From assembly GCA_003524435.1 (NCBI GenBank), contig DQHP01000176.1, positions 1 through 64,000 of the forward strand: a stretch of DNA of 64,000 bases, written 5' to 3'. Under the pieces are notes generated by a model. That model made no database searches. It was not told where the DNA came from and was given only the letters and a program-made list of their open reading frames with translations. Below, one piece after another: positions 24,184 to 32,838 of this stretch. This stretch comes from Microbacterium sp. GTDB taxonomy: Bacteria > Actinomycetota > Actinomycetes > Actinomycetales > Microbacteriaceae. A program made the position numbers and the translations under genes. Every line of letters starts with the position of its first letter. The stretch's first letter is position 1.

Positions 24184-25401
24184 GTGACCACATCGTCTCC
24201 TGCCTCGATGGACAAGCCAGCGACACTCGCCTGGCTGCGCCGGATCTCTGGCGACCTCGCCACGGCCACCATTCAGCGTCTCGATGACACGCTTCCCTGG
24301 TATGCCGACATGCCACCAGCTCGCCGCTCTGCGGTCGGGCTGGTGGCACAGGCGGGAATTACGTCGTTCATCCAGTGGTTTGACGATCCCACCTCCACCC
24401 CCTGGATTGCCGCAGATATCTTCGCTGCAGCACCACGGGAACTGTTGCGAAGCATCAGCCTGACGCAGACGTTGCAGCTTATTCGGGTGACTGTAGAGAT
24501 CACGGAAGAACGCATCGCTGGCAAAGGCGAGATGCTGCGAGAGGCGATTCTTCTTTACTCGCGCGACGTCGCATTTGCCGCGGCCGATGTGTATGCCCGT
24601 GCCGCCGAGGCCCGAGGCCTCTGGGATGCACGTTTGGAAGCACTTGTCGTCGACTCAATCCTCACGGGCGAGGCTGACGAAGAACTCCCCAGCCGCATCG
24701 CTGCACTCGGTTGGCATGGTCATGGCGAGGTATGTGTTCTCGTCGGCACAACACCTCCGCAGTTCGATGTCGACCATGTTCGCCGAACGGCACGAAAGCT
24801 CTCCGTCGACGTCCTGATCGGGGTCCAGGGCTCGCGACTCGTGCTTGTCCTTGGCCGGGCCCACGTAGACGGCCGTGAAGAAGAAGGCGATGATCTTTCT
24901 TTCGAAGAGATCGCCACACGACTCGAGCCGTCATTTGGTGTCGGTTACGTTGTGCTGGGGCCCCCCGTCGCAGCGCTCGTGGATGCCGGCCAAAGCGCTC
25001 GTGCTGCCCTTGCAGGTTTCGCTGTCGCCCGCGCCTGGCGCACCGCTCCTCGCCCTGTCGCGGCTGATGATCTCTTGCCAGAGCGCGCTCTGGCTGGCGA
25101 TCCACTCGCGAAGCAGACTCTTATCGAACGTATCTACCTTCCCCTGCAGGCGCACTCGACTGACCTTGTAACAACGCTGTGGAGCTACCTCGACAACGGC
25201 CGCTCACTGGAGGCGACAGCACGTGAGCTGTTTGTACACCCCAACACGGTCCGCTACCGTCTCAAGCGCGTGAGCGAAGTTATCGGATGGGACGCCACCG
25301 GGCCCCGCGAGGCGCTGATTCTTCAGACCTCGTTGATCCTCGGTTCTATCGGAGCAACGGAGTCGGTCAGGCGTCGCCCTGCAAATCGCCGCGCACGCTA
25401 A
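24184..25401 (+). CDS. PucR/CdaR-family regulator, FasR-like
   Basis: A 405-aa regulator with a degenerate GGDEF-like central domain (GEVCVLVGTTPPQFDVDHV...LVLVLGRA) and the C-terminal PucR helix-turn-helix (LEATARELFVHPNTVRYRLKR). It has the arrangement of Streptomyces FasR (SCO2386), an activator of the fabD-fabH-acpP-fabF operon, and Rv2242; it sits directly upstream of fabD, supporting that role by context. The GTG at 24184 starts four bases after the aceE stop; an ATG at 24208 is the alternative. Confidence 0.85.
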   Translation: MTTSSPASMDKPATLAWLRRISGDLATATIQRLDDTLPWYADMPPARRSAVGLVAQAGITSFIQWFDDPTSTPWIAADIFAAAPRELLRSISLTQTLQLIRVTVEITEERIAGKGEMLREAILLYSRDVAFAAADVYARAAEARGLWDARLEALVVDSILTGEADEELPSRIAALGWHGHGEVCVLVGTTPPQFDVDHVRRTARKLSVDVLIGVQGSRLVLVLGRAHVDGREEEGDDLSFEEIATRLEPSFGVGYVVLGPPVAALVDAGQSARAALAGFAVARAWRTAPRPVAADDLLPERALAGDPLAKQTLIERIYLPLQAHSTDLVTTLWSYLDNGRSLEATARELFVHPNTVRYRLKRVSEVIGWDATGPREALILQTSLILGSIGATESVRRRPANRRAR

Positions 25402-25485
25402 CGCGCCGATGAATGCTGTACGCCACACACAAGGGATTCTCGAAATCTTGTGAGAGTTCATCCACCGTTTCGCCGTGATCGTTGG

Positions 25486-25491
25486 CAGACT
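25486..25491 (+). promoter_or_regulatory. -10-like element CAGACT before fabD
   Basis: CAGACT is six bases before the GTG at 25498, allowing a leaderless fabD transcript independent of aceE-fasR. The FasR-like activator would be expected to bind in the 96-base gap upstream. Confidence 0.4.
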
Positions 25492-25497
25492 AGGGAG

Positions 25498-26418
25498 GTG
25501 ATTGTCGTCGCTTGCCCTGGACAGGGCTCCCAGACCCCCGGCTTCCTCTCTCCATGGCTTGAGTTGGACGGTGTGGCGGACGCGCTCGCCGCGTACTCCG
25601 AGGCCGCGGAAATTGATCTCGTTCTCCACGGCACCGAATCTGACGCCGATACCATCCGCGATACACGTATCGCACAACCGCTCATTGTCGCGGCGTCACT
25701 GATCGCTGCTGATGCTCTTCGCGCGAAGGCCGGAAAAGAGCCCGGTGGCGTTGCTGGACACTCCGTCGGTGAGTTCGCCGCTCTGGTCGGTGCCGGTGTG
25801 GTCTCCGCAGAAGAAACGATGCGCCTCGTCGGAATTCGCGGACGTGCAATGGCGGATGCTGCGGCGCAGACTCCGACCGGCATGAGCGCGGTCATCGGCG
25901 GCGAAGAATCTGCCGTCTTAGAGCGTCTGAATGAGCTCGGGCTGTCCCCCGCGAATTACAACGGCGGAGGTCAGATCGTCGTTGCCGGCGCTCTTCCGGC
26001 ACTCGCCGCTCTCGCTGAGGCACCGCTCAAGGGCACACGGGTTATCCCGCTCGCCGTCGCTGGCGCTTTCCACACGTCATATATGGCTTCCGCCGTCGAA
26101 GCACTGCGTGCAGCGGTAGCCGAGGTCACGCCAAAGGATCCGCAGCTGACTCTGTGGACAAACAAGGACGGTTCGACTGTCGCCTCTGGCACACAGGCAC
26201 TAGAGCTCATCGTCAACCAGGTCTCCTCCCCCGTGCGTTGGGATCTCTGCATGAACTCGTTTGCGGACAATGGCGTCACCGGGCTCATTGAGCTTGCCCC
26301 CGCCGGCGCCTTGACTGGCCTTGCTAAACGCGGCCTGCGTGGAACGCCGACGGTAGCAGTGAAAACCCCTGAAGACCTCGACGCAGCGGCTGAGCTGCTG
26401 AATGGAGCAGCCGCATGA
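25498..26418 (+). CDS. fabD: Malonyl-CoA:ACP transacylase
   Basis: A 306-aa acyltransferase. The oxyanion-hole VVACPGQGSQTPGF, the nucleophile elbow GHSVGEFAAL (active Ser) and the catalytic His in GAFHTSYM are present. It loads malonate from CoA onto ACP for fatty acid synthesis. The GTG at 25498 puts GQGSQ at the usual distance from the start. The stop overlaps the fabH ATG by the sequence ATGA. Confidence 0.95.
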   Translation: MIVVACPGQGSQTPGFLSPWLELDGVADALAAYSEAAEIDLVLHGTESDADTIRDTRIAQPLIVAASLIAADALRAKAGKEPGGVAGHSVGEFAALVGAGVVSAEETMRLVGIRGRAMADAAAQTPTGMSAVIGGEESAVLERLNELGLSPANYNGGGQIVVAGALPALAALAEAPLKGTRVIPLAVAGAFHTSYMASAVEALRAAVAEVTPKDPQLTLWTNKDGSTVASGTQALELIVNQVSSPVRWDLCMNSFADNGVTGLIELAPAGALTGLAKRGLRGTPTVAVKTPEDLDAAAELLNGAAA

Positions 26419-27416
26419 CTCTCACGCTGAAGCAGGCCACCGGCCCCGCTTACACTCGCATCCTGTCTTATGGCGCGGCGCGCGGTGAGAACGCGGTGCC
26501 CAACGACGATTTGATCGGACCGATCGATTCGAGTGATGAGTGGATCCAGCAGCGCACGGGTATCGTCACCCGTGCGCGAGCAGTGCACGACACTGATGCG
26601 ATCGATCTCGCGACCGCCGCTGCGGCGGAAGCGGTCGAGAAGTCAGGCGTGGCAGCATCCGATATTGACCTGGTCATCGTCGCAACCATCAGCAATCCCA
26701 AGCAAAGCCCCTCGGTATCGGCGATCGTCGCCGACCGCGTCGGCGCCAACCCAGCCGCGGCATATGACGTCAACGCGGCATGCGCGGGGTATGCGTATGC
26801 CATCACTCAGGCTGATGCGCTGATCAAGGCCGGTGCGGCACACTACGCGCTCGTCATCGGTACGGAGAAGCTCTCTGACGTGGTGGATCCTGCTGATCGC
26901 AGCATCTCGTTCCTCCTCGGCGACGGCGCTGGTGCCGCTCTTATCGGCCCCAGTGATACCCCTGGCATCGCTCCGGCGGTCTGGGGATCAGACGGTTCAA
27001 AGGCCGATGCCGTCGGAATGAACGGAACTCTCACTCAGTTCCGCGACGGCGAAGTTCCCTGGCCCACACTTCGCCAGGAGGGCCCAACTGTCTTCCGATG
27101 GGCCGTCTGGGAGATGGCCAAGGTCGCCCGTGAAGCGATTGAGGCGGCAGGCATCACCGCATCCGACCTGGCGGCGTTCATTCCCCACCAGGCAAACATG
27201 CGCATCATCGACGAGTTCGCGAAGCAACTGAAGCTGCCCGAGACGACCGTGATCGCACGCGACATCGAGACCACAGGCAACACGTCCGCGGCGTCGATCC
27301 CCCTGGCAAGTCACCGTTTGATGGCTGAGCACCCGGAGCTATCCGGCGGCTTGGCGCTGCAGATCGGCTTCGGCGCAGGACTCGTTTTTGCGGCTCAGGT
27401 CGTTGTCCTCCCCTGA
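26415..27416 (+). CDS. fabH: Beta-ketoacyl-ACP synthase III
   Basis: A 333-aa KAS III that condenses acetyl-CoA or branched starter CoA with malonyl-ACP. The active Cys lies in DVNAACAGYAYAI, the His in FIPHQANMRI and the Asn in TGNTSAASIPLA. The ATG overlaps the fabD stop by four bases, indicating coupled translation. The encoded order fabD-fabH-acpP-fabF is the actinobacterial FAS II operon. Confidence 0.96.
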   Translation: MTLTLKQATGPAYTRILSYGAARGENAVPNDDLIGPIDSSDEWIQQRTGIVTRARAVHDTDAIDLATAAAAEAVEKSGVAASDIDLVIVATISNPKQSPSVSAIVADRVGANPAAAYDVNAACAGYAYAITQADALIKAGAAHYALVIGTEKLSDVVDPADRSISFLLGDGAGAALIGPSDTPGIAPAVWGSDGSKADAVGMNGTLTQFRDGEVPWPTLRQEGPTVFRWAVWEMAKVAREAIEAAGITASDLAAFIPHQANMRIIDEFAKQLKLPETTVIARDIETTGNTSAASIPLASHRLMAEHPELSGGLALQIGFGAGLVFAAQVVVLP

Positions 27417-27484
27417 GAATGCGCTGACTTTCCCTAGACTGTTCCACGGTTCCGATTACAACCCGCAAGAAAGAGGAAAACCAG

Positions 27485-27733
27485 ATGGCTTTCACCAATG
27501 ACGAGGTCCTCGCAGGCCTCACTGAACTCGTCACCGACGAGACTGGCATTGACGGCTCTGAGGTCGCGCTGGAGAAGTCGTTCACCGACGACCTCGACAT
27601 CGACTCGATCTCGATGATGACGATCGTCGTCAACGCTGAAGAAAAGTTCGGCGTCACCATCCCCGACGACGAGGTCAAGAACCTCAAGACCGTCGCGGAT
27701 GCCGTCAACTTCATCGTTGCTGGCCAGGAGTAG
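27485..27733 (+). CDS. acpP: Acyl carrier protein
   Basis: An 82-aa acidic four-helix protein. Ser41 in DLDIDSISMMTIV is the phosphopantetheine site. It carries the growing acyl chain between FabD, FabH and FabF. GAAAGAGGAAA precedes the ATG. A stable hairpin lies just after the gene. Confidence 0.97.
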   Translation: MAFTNDEVLAGLTELVTDETGIDGSEVALEKSFTDDLDIDSISMMTIVVNAEEKFGVTIPDDEVKNLKTVADAVNFIVAGQE

Positions 27734-27741
27734 TTCCTGAC

Positions 27742-27777
27742 GGATGCCACCCCCGCGTCCTGCGGGGCGTGGCATCC
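27742..27777 (+). terminator. Hairpin between acpP and fabF, possible attenuator
   Basis: A 15-base arm (GGATGCCACCCCCGC) pairs with 27762-27777 with one bulged base, around loop GTCCT. There is no T-tract, so partial termination or 3'-end protection of acpP mRNA is likelier than a full stop. Confidence 0.6.
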
Positions 27778-27836
27778 TCCACCTTTACACCCGTACGATT
27801 CCCCGCTCGCCTTCGCTGAACAAGGAACCACATTCA

Positions 27837-29072
27837 ATGACCAAGCGCATCGTCGTCACCGGCATCGGCGCCACTTCCGCAATTGGCGGAACGGCTCCCG
27901 AGAACTGGACCAACTTGCTGGCCGGAATGTCTGGCGGACGTTCTCTCGAACATGAGTGGGTAGAAGAGCTCGCTCTCCCCGTAACCTTTGCCGCAGAGGC
28001 GATTGTGCGGCCCGAGGAAGTCCTCGCACGGCCAGTGGCGAAACGCCTTGACCCGTCGTCGCAGTTCGCTCTGATCGCGGCGATGGAAGCCTGGGCGGAT
28101 GCCGGCTCGCCCGACGTTGACCCCGAGCGGCTCGGCGTCGACTTCGCCACCGGCATCGGCGGCGTCTGGACACTGTTGGATGCATGGGACACCCTGCGTG
28201 AGAAGGGCCCGCGCCGCGTCATGCCGATGACGGTTCCGATGCTCATGCCGAACTCGGCTGCCGGAAACCTCTCTCTTCACTTCACCGCTCGCGCGTTCGC
28301 TCGCACTGTCGCATCTGCCTGCGCTTCAAGCACTGAATCTCTGGTCAACGCCTACGAGCACCTGCAGTCAGGACTCGCAGACGTTGTCATCGCTGGCGGC
28401 ACGGAATCCGCGATCCACCCGATCACCATCGCGTCTTTCGCTTCGATGCAGGCACTCTCACGCCGCAACGACGACCCCGCCAGCGCGTCACGCCCCTATT
28501 CAGCAGACCGCGACGGTTTCGTTATGGGTGAGGGCGCTGCGGTGTTGATTCTCGAAACCGAAGAGCACGCTAAGGCTCGTGGTGCCAAGATTTATGCAGA
28601 AATCGTTGGCGGCGGCGTTACCGCTGACGCCTTCCACATCACCGCCAACGCGCCAGAGGGTGCAGCGCGCGCCGTCACCCTCGCCCTGGAGTCAGCGGCA
28701 CGCACGGCTGACGAAATCACACACATCAACGCCCATGCAACGTCGACGCCCGTAGGCGACCCGAACGAATATGCAGCGCTCAAGAGTGTGATCGGCGATC
28801 GCGTGCACGATATTCCCGTGTCTGCAACGAAAGCATCCACCGGTCACTTGCTCGGAGGCACGGGCGCGCTCGAGGCCATCTTCACGGTGCTCGCGATCCG
28901 AAACCGCACTGCACCCCCGACGATCAACATAACCACGCAGGATCCCGAGATCCCGTTGCTCGTTTCCGGTGATGCTCAGTCGCTCGGCGACGGTCCACAG
29001 TTGGCCATCAGCAACTCGTTCGGCTTTGGCGGGCATAACGCCGTGGCTGCCTTCGCAAGCTACGACGACTGA
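27837..29072 (+). CDS. fabF: Beta-ketoacyl-ACP synthase II
   Basis: A 411-aa KAS II for chain elongation. The active Cys is in TVASACASSTESL, with the two His in INAHATSTPVGD and ATKASTGHLLGGTG, and NSFGFGGHNA at the C-terminus. AAGGA precedes the ATG at 27837; the frame is open further upstream but lacks similarity. Last gene of the fab operon, closed by the large hairpin at 29087-29142. Confidence 0.96.
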   Translation: MTKRIVVTGIGATSAIGGTAPENWTNLLAGMSGGRSLEHEWVEELALPVTFAAEAIVRPEEVLARPVAKRLDPSSQFALIAAMEAWADAGSPDVDPERLGVDFATGIGGVWTLLDAWDTLREKGPRRVMPMTVPMLMPNSAAGNLSLHFTARAFARTVASACASSTESLVNAYEHLQSGLADVVIAGGTESAIHPITIASFASMQALSRRNDDPASASRPYSADRDGFVMGEGAAVLILETEEHAKARGAKIYAEIVGGGVTADAFHITANAPEGAARAVTLALESAARTADEITHINAHATSTPVGDPNEYAALKSVIGDRVHDIPVSATKASTGHLLGGTGALEAIFTVLAIRNRTAPPTINITTQDPEIPLLVSGDAQSLGDGPQLAISNSFGFGGHNAVAAFASYDD

Positions 29073-29086
29073 TTTTTCGGCCTCAG

Positions 29087-29142
29087 CCGAAGGATGATGG
29101 CCCCGTCCCCGATCAACTCGGGGCGGGGCCATCATCCTTCGG
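29087..29142. terminator. Large hairpin after fabF
   Basis: Arms of about 25 bases (CGAAGGATGATGGCCCCG and on) pair with a single one-base bulge around a short loop. No T-tract follows on either strand. It separates fabF from the convergent DUF3145 gene. Confidence 0.75.
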
Positions 29143-29212
29143 GGCGGATTCGCGTTCTCAGCATCCGGGACGATTCACCGGTGTCCGATACCGACGCCTC
29201 CGCAGCCCGGGT

Positions 29213-29716
29213 CTAGCCGACCTTGTGAAGCCATACGACGCTCGCATCATCGCTGGCGTGCCGGAAAGGTTCAAGTTCCTCGTCCCATGCAGACCCCAGG
29301 GCCACATCGAGCTCTCTCTGCAATTCGATCGCGCTGCCGGCTGCGATCTCCATGGCATAGCGAATACGATCTTCGCCAATGACCGTGTTTCCGGCAGCAT
29401 CAGTCTGGGCATAGTGGATGCCGAGGTCAGGGGTGTGCATCCATCGGCCACCGTCGCTACGGGGCGTGGGATCTTCACTTACTTCGAATCGCAGATGCTC
29501 CCAGCCACGGATCGCCGTGGCAAGAGCAGCACCGGTTCCGATCGGGCCATCCCAAAAGAACTCGGCCCGTCGTGATCCTTCGAGAACGGGCTGATTGACC
29601 CAATCGAAGTTCACGGCGCGCCCGATAGCGCGTCCCACTGCCCACTCGAGGTGCGGGCAGAGCGCGCGAGGTGCAGAGTGGATGTACACCACTCCGCGTG
29701 CGTAAGCCGTCGCCAT
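29213..29716 (-). CDS. DUF3145 family protein
   Basis: A 167-aa protein that starts MATAYARGVVYIHSAPRALCPHLEW, with FFWDGPIGTGAALATAIRGWEHLRFEV and a C-terminal EELEPFRHASDDASVVWLHKVG. It is a conserved actinobacterial family of unknown function usually found near fab genes. GGAGAG four bases before the ATG fixes the start. Confidence 0.88.
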   Translation of the reverse strand: MATAYARGVVYIHSAPRALCPHLEWAVGRAIGRAVNFDWVNQPVLEGSRRAEFFWDGPIGTGAALATAIRGWEHLRFEVSEDPTPRSDGGRWMHTPDLGIHYAQTDAAGNTVIGEDRIRYAMEIAAGSAIELQRELDVALGSAWDEELEPFRHASDDASVVWLHKVG

Positions 29717-29839
29717 GATCTCTCCGTTTCATCAGGTGCGTCTTCCCCAACGACCTAAACCAACGAAGTGTGGCGGGATATGCAGTTATACGGCGATTAT
29801 CGCCCACTCTGAGCGAAATAACAAGTGTGTAGTTCACAT

Positions 29840-29875
29840 GCGAATGCCCCGGCCGAATTCGACCGGGGCATTCGC
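29840..29875. terminator. Hairpin after the oxygenase-like gene
   Basis: A perfect 13-base stem (GCGAATGCCCCGG with its complement at 29863-29875) with a 10-base loop containing GAATTC. It lies 16 bases past the stop of the minus-strand gene at 29891. No T-tract. The rest of 29717-29839 holds the DUF3145 promoter region, with no element I can place confidently. Confidence 0.7.
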
Positions 29876-29890
29876 TCTGAATATTGAGGC

Positions 29891-30664
29891 TTATGCCTCG
29901 CTCATGGCCTGCTTAACCTGCTGGCCCTTAGCTGCGTAGTAAGCCGCACGAGCAGCATCCTTGCGGGCCTGCTCGGCGTAGCCAGCCTCGAGGACATCTT
30001 GCGCAACCTCGTAGTTTGCGACCTGGTCCGTGCCGTTGTACTTCGCGATGTAGGCATCGAGCTCGGGGCCCGACGTCCACGACGTGATGAGGTTATAGCG
30101 CGGCTCAGAGCCCGTGTGTGTCGCAGCGTGCCAGAGACGCTGCGTGTCGACGATAAGCTGCGCGCCAGCGGGAAGCGCGATGCGCACCTCTCCCGCTGGG
30201 TCAGTACGGTTCTCGCGAAGGACAAAGAAGCTGTCCTTGTCGTCAGTGAGGTTGAAGAAGCCACGAACAACCCAGCCCGTGCCGTCGGGATTGAGACGGT
30301 TGTTGTCGTCCTGGTGCAGGTTGTAGAGGCACTCACCGTACGGAGTGGGCTGCAGTTCGATCACGCGGCAACGGCCGACATTTGCACCTGGCTCCTGCGC
30401 ACGACGCGTGAGATTCGGGGCTTTCGCGGTCTGCGAGTCAATCCAGACGCCATCCTTGTCAGTGCGCGGTGGCTTGTGGTTCCAGAAGCCATTGCACTCG
30501 ATGTCGCCGAAGGCGCTTGCCAGCGGCGCGAAACGAGTGTCGCCGGATGACTTCCAGTCGTTGTACTCGATATCCAGCCACTCTTTAGGATCAAGTTCCT
30601 GGTTGTAGCTGTCAAGAACGACAAAACCCTTGTCCTCGAGCGCTTCTGATTTGATGTATCCCAT
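29891..30664 (-). CDS. Putative Fe(II)/2-oxoglutarate-type oxygenase, iron-regulated
   Basis: A 257-aa protein of unknown specificity. A facial-triad pattern is visible: His117-x-Asp119 in YNLHQDDNN, a distal His179 in DTQRLWHAATHTG and Arg189 ten residues later in RYNLITSW, the spacing seen in 2-oxoglutarate/Fe(II) dioxygenases. The strand FFNLTDDKDSFFVLRENR fits a double-stranded beta-helix fold. The C-terminal 40 residues are Ala-rich and helical (EQARKDAARAAYYAAKGQQ). I do not recognise a named family. A DtxR/IdeR-like iron box covers its promoter. It stands alone between DUF3145 and the DUF262 gene. GAAAGGACATG lies upstream of the ATG. Confidence 0.6.
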   Translation of the reverse strand: MGYIKSEALEDKGFVVLDSYNQELDPKEWLDIEYNDWKSSGDTRFAPLASAFGDIECNGFWNHKPPRTDKDGVWIDSQTAKAPNLTRRAQEPGANVGRCRVIELQPTPYGECLYNLHQDDNNRLNPDGTGWVVRGFFNLTDDKDSFFVLRENRTDPAGEVRIALPAGAQLIVDTQRLWHAATHTGSEPRYNLITSWTSGPELDAYIAKYNGTDQVANYEVAQDVLEAGYAEQARKDAARAAYYAAKGQQVKQAMSEA

Positions 30665-30714
30665 GATCTAGGTCATGTCCTTTCATCGGGGGCCAGCACG
30701 TTTTAACAAGCCCT

Positions 30715-30734
30715 GATAAGGCAAGCCTAACATC
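30715..30734. promoter_or_regulatory. Iron box (DtxR/IdeR-like operator) before the oxygenase gene
   Basis: TAAGGCAAGCCTAAC at 30717-30731 agrees with about 13 of 19 positions of the TTAGGNTAGNCTAACCTAA iron box. The minus-strand -10 candidate TAGGCT (30729-30724) lies inside it, so a bound repressor would block transcription of the gene at 30664. Confidence 0.55.
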
Positions 30735-30782
30735 GTGTTTCAGGTACTCCCCGAGACACGGCGATGCGGCTTCGTCCGCGAC

Positions 30783-30788
30783 TAGACT
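30783..30788 (+). promoter_or_regulatory. -10 element TAGACT of the DUF262 gene
   Basis: TAGACT lies 52 bases before the ATG at 30841, giving a leader of about 45 bases that contains GAGGAG 13 bases before the start. Confidence 0.4.
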
Positions 30789-30840
30789 CGATATCGGCGG
30801 AGCGCATACGTGCGCCGCCGTGAGGAGCAAGAGCGAGAAT

Positions 30841-32838
30841 ATGGCAACGGCCACCAACGTCGAAGCAACCGCCGTCAACACGATCGAATGGCTTTCGTCT
30901 CCCGGCACGTCAATCGTCGTCCCGGTGTATCAGCGCCAGTACCGCTGGGATATCGGCGGCTGTGAACGATTGCTCTCTGACGTGCGCGCAGTTGCGGCCC
31001 AAGGTGAGACGAATCGGCATTTCATTGGCTCGATACTTTCGGCGCAGGATGCCTCCGATTCAGACCTAATCCTCATCGACGGCCAGCAGCGCATCACCAC
31101 GCTCATGCTTTTAGTCGCGGCTCTTCACCATGCCGTGCGCGACAGCGACCCGGTGATGGCCACAGAACTGGAAAGAGTGCTGGTGCGCGCAGAGGATCCC
31201 TCCCGCACTAAACTGCGTCCTCACCACGCCTGGGCAGAACTGTACGAATCTGTTGTGCTGGACAGACGCGACGACGCCGACCGTGAATCACGCTTCGACG
31301 ACAACTACGCTTTTTTTCGAAGCCAAGTGCATGCCGATGAGGCTCCCCGCATCTGGAGTGGTCTACAGCGCCTCGAGCATGTCTCGATCACGCTGGGTGC
31401 AGCGGCCAACGCGCAGCAGATCTTTGAAAGCTTGAACTCGACCGGCGAGCCATTGCGCGATCACGAGCTCATCCACAATTACATCCTGATGGGACTCACG
31501 CACGCAGAGCAGCTCGATGTGGAAGAGCGCTTCTGGCTTCCCATCGAACGGCACACCGGCGAAACCATCGGAGCTTTCTGGCGCCACTACCTGGTGATGA
31601 CAACCGGGCGTGAGGTTGCAGCGAACGGCGAGCATGGCGTCTACAGCGCGTTTCGTTCGTCTTTCCCTCGGGTCGACATCACGCATTTGCAGGCGGATGC
31701 CGAGACCTGGCGTCATTACGCCGAGATTTACAGCATCCTGCTCAATCCGGCTCTCGAGAACGACGCCGAAATCCGGCGTCAGCTGGAGCATGTCAACACC
31801 TTTGGCAAGTCCGCCTACCCACTCGTCTTGAGTGCATACAGCGACTATTCGCGTGGAATAGTCTCTCGCGAAGAGCTCGTTGAGACGCTCGAGTTCGTCC
31901 AGGCGCTGTACCTGCGCCGCGCACTGGTGAACCTTCCCACTGTCCGCCTCATCGCGCGCCTCTGTCGCGCGCGCGCCGAGGGCCGTACCACGCTCATGCG
32001 GGCGTTTGCACGCATCACGCCTTCAGACGAACGTGTCGCTGCTGTACTCAAGTACAGCGAACTCCCCCACCCTGCATATGTACTCGGACGGATCGAAGGC
32101 GTTGAGGACACTTCACAGTTCGATGTGGAGCACATTGTGCCGCTTGTTCCTGCCGATACGTGGTCCGGCGACGGCACGCGAACATGGAACGAGTACTCAG
32201 AGGATGAACAGAACAGCCATCGCGCCCTCGCTCCCACACTGGGAAATTTGACCCTCTTAGAACAAGACCTGACAGAGCGCGTCTTTGGTTCTCCCTACCC
32301 CCAAAAGCGCGCTGACGCTTACGCCCGCAGCAGGATTCCCGCCACCCATGACCTTTCGAACACCGCGTCGTGGGGCACCGCTGCGATTTCACAGCGGACG
32401 ACACAACTGACGCAGACACTGCTACAGATTTGGGCACGCCCAGCGCTCCCCGAAATCGACGATGACGGCCTCACACCCGTTCTGGATGCCGTCCGCCGGC
32501 GTGGTTGGCCCGCGGGCTGGGATCGCGAATTCGCGTATGTCGAGTATCGCGGCGAGCACTGGGAGGTCAAAGACGTCCGTGCGCTCTTTAATCGGGTGTT
32601 CCGAAGAGCCTGGACCGATGACCGACCTTCTGCGATCGCGTACAGCGCACGCCACGGCGGGCCCATCTACGATGAGATGGCATGGAAGGGCCACTGGGAC
32701 TCACTCGATGAACAGAGCTTCCTCTACATGGGCTGGGATTCCAACTACATGATGGGCGCTCTCCAGGGCGTCTTGGAAGAATCAGGGATCGCCGCCGAAG
32801 TGTTTGTAAAGTACTCCTACATCGGGGATGTGATGTGA
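30841..32838 (+). CDS. DUF262 - DUF1524 (HNH) protein, GmrSD-like putative nuclease
   Basis: A 665-aa protein. Residues 26-90 hold the DUF262 ParB/Srx-like core (VVPVYQRQYRW at ~27-36, LILIDGQQRITTLMLL at ~76-91) and the typical IFESLNSTGEPLRDHEL at ~195-210. Residues ~415-475 are the DUF1524 HNH part (DVEHIVPLVP with His431, then APTLGNLTLLEQ). A further ~120-residue C-terminal region (YVEYRGEHWEVKDVRALFNR...YSARHGGPIYDEM) is unusual. GmrSD enzymes use NTP and cut modified phage DNA, but other DUF262 proteins have other defence roles; the target here is unknown. The ATG at 30841 lacks an ideal ribosome-binding site; a GTG at 30820 is possible. The stop overlaps the next start by one base. 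Confidence 0.85.
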   Translation: MATATNVEATAVNTIEWLSSPGTSIVVPVYQRQYRWDIGGCERLLSDVRAVAAQGETNRHFIGSILSAQDASDSDLILIDGQQRITTLMLLVAALHHAVRDSDPVMATELERVLVRAEDPSRTKLRPHHAWAELYESVVLDRRDDADRESRFDDNYAFFRSQVHADEAPRIWSGLQRLEHVSITLGAAANAQQIFESLNSTGEPLRDHELIHNYILMGLTHAEQLDVEERFWLPIERHTGETIGAFWRHYLVMTTGREVAANGEHGVYSAFRSSFPRVDITHLQADAETWRHYAEIYSILLNPALENDAEIRRQLEHVNTFGKSAYPLVLSAYSDYSRGIVSREELVETLEFVQALYLRRALVNLPTVRLIARLCRARAEGRTTLMRAFARITPSDERVAAVLKYSELPHPAYVLGRIEGVEDTSQFDVEHIVPLVPADTWSGDGTRTWNEYSEDEQNSHRALAPTLGNLTLLEQDLTERVFGSPYPQKRADAYARSRIPATHDLSNTASWGTAAISQRTTQLTQTLLQIWARPALPEIDDDGLTPVLDAVRRRGWPAGWDREFAYVEYRGEHWEVKDVRALFNRVFRRAWTDDRPSAIAYSARHGGPIYDEMAWKGHWDSLDEQSFLYMGWDSNYMMGALQGVLEESGIAAEVFVKYSYIGDVM

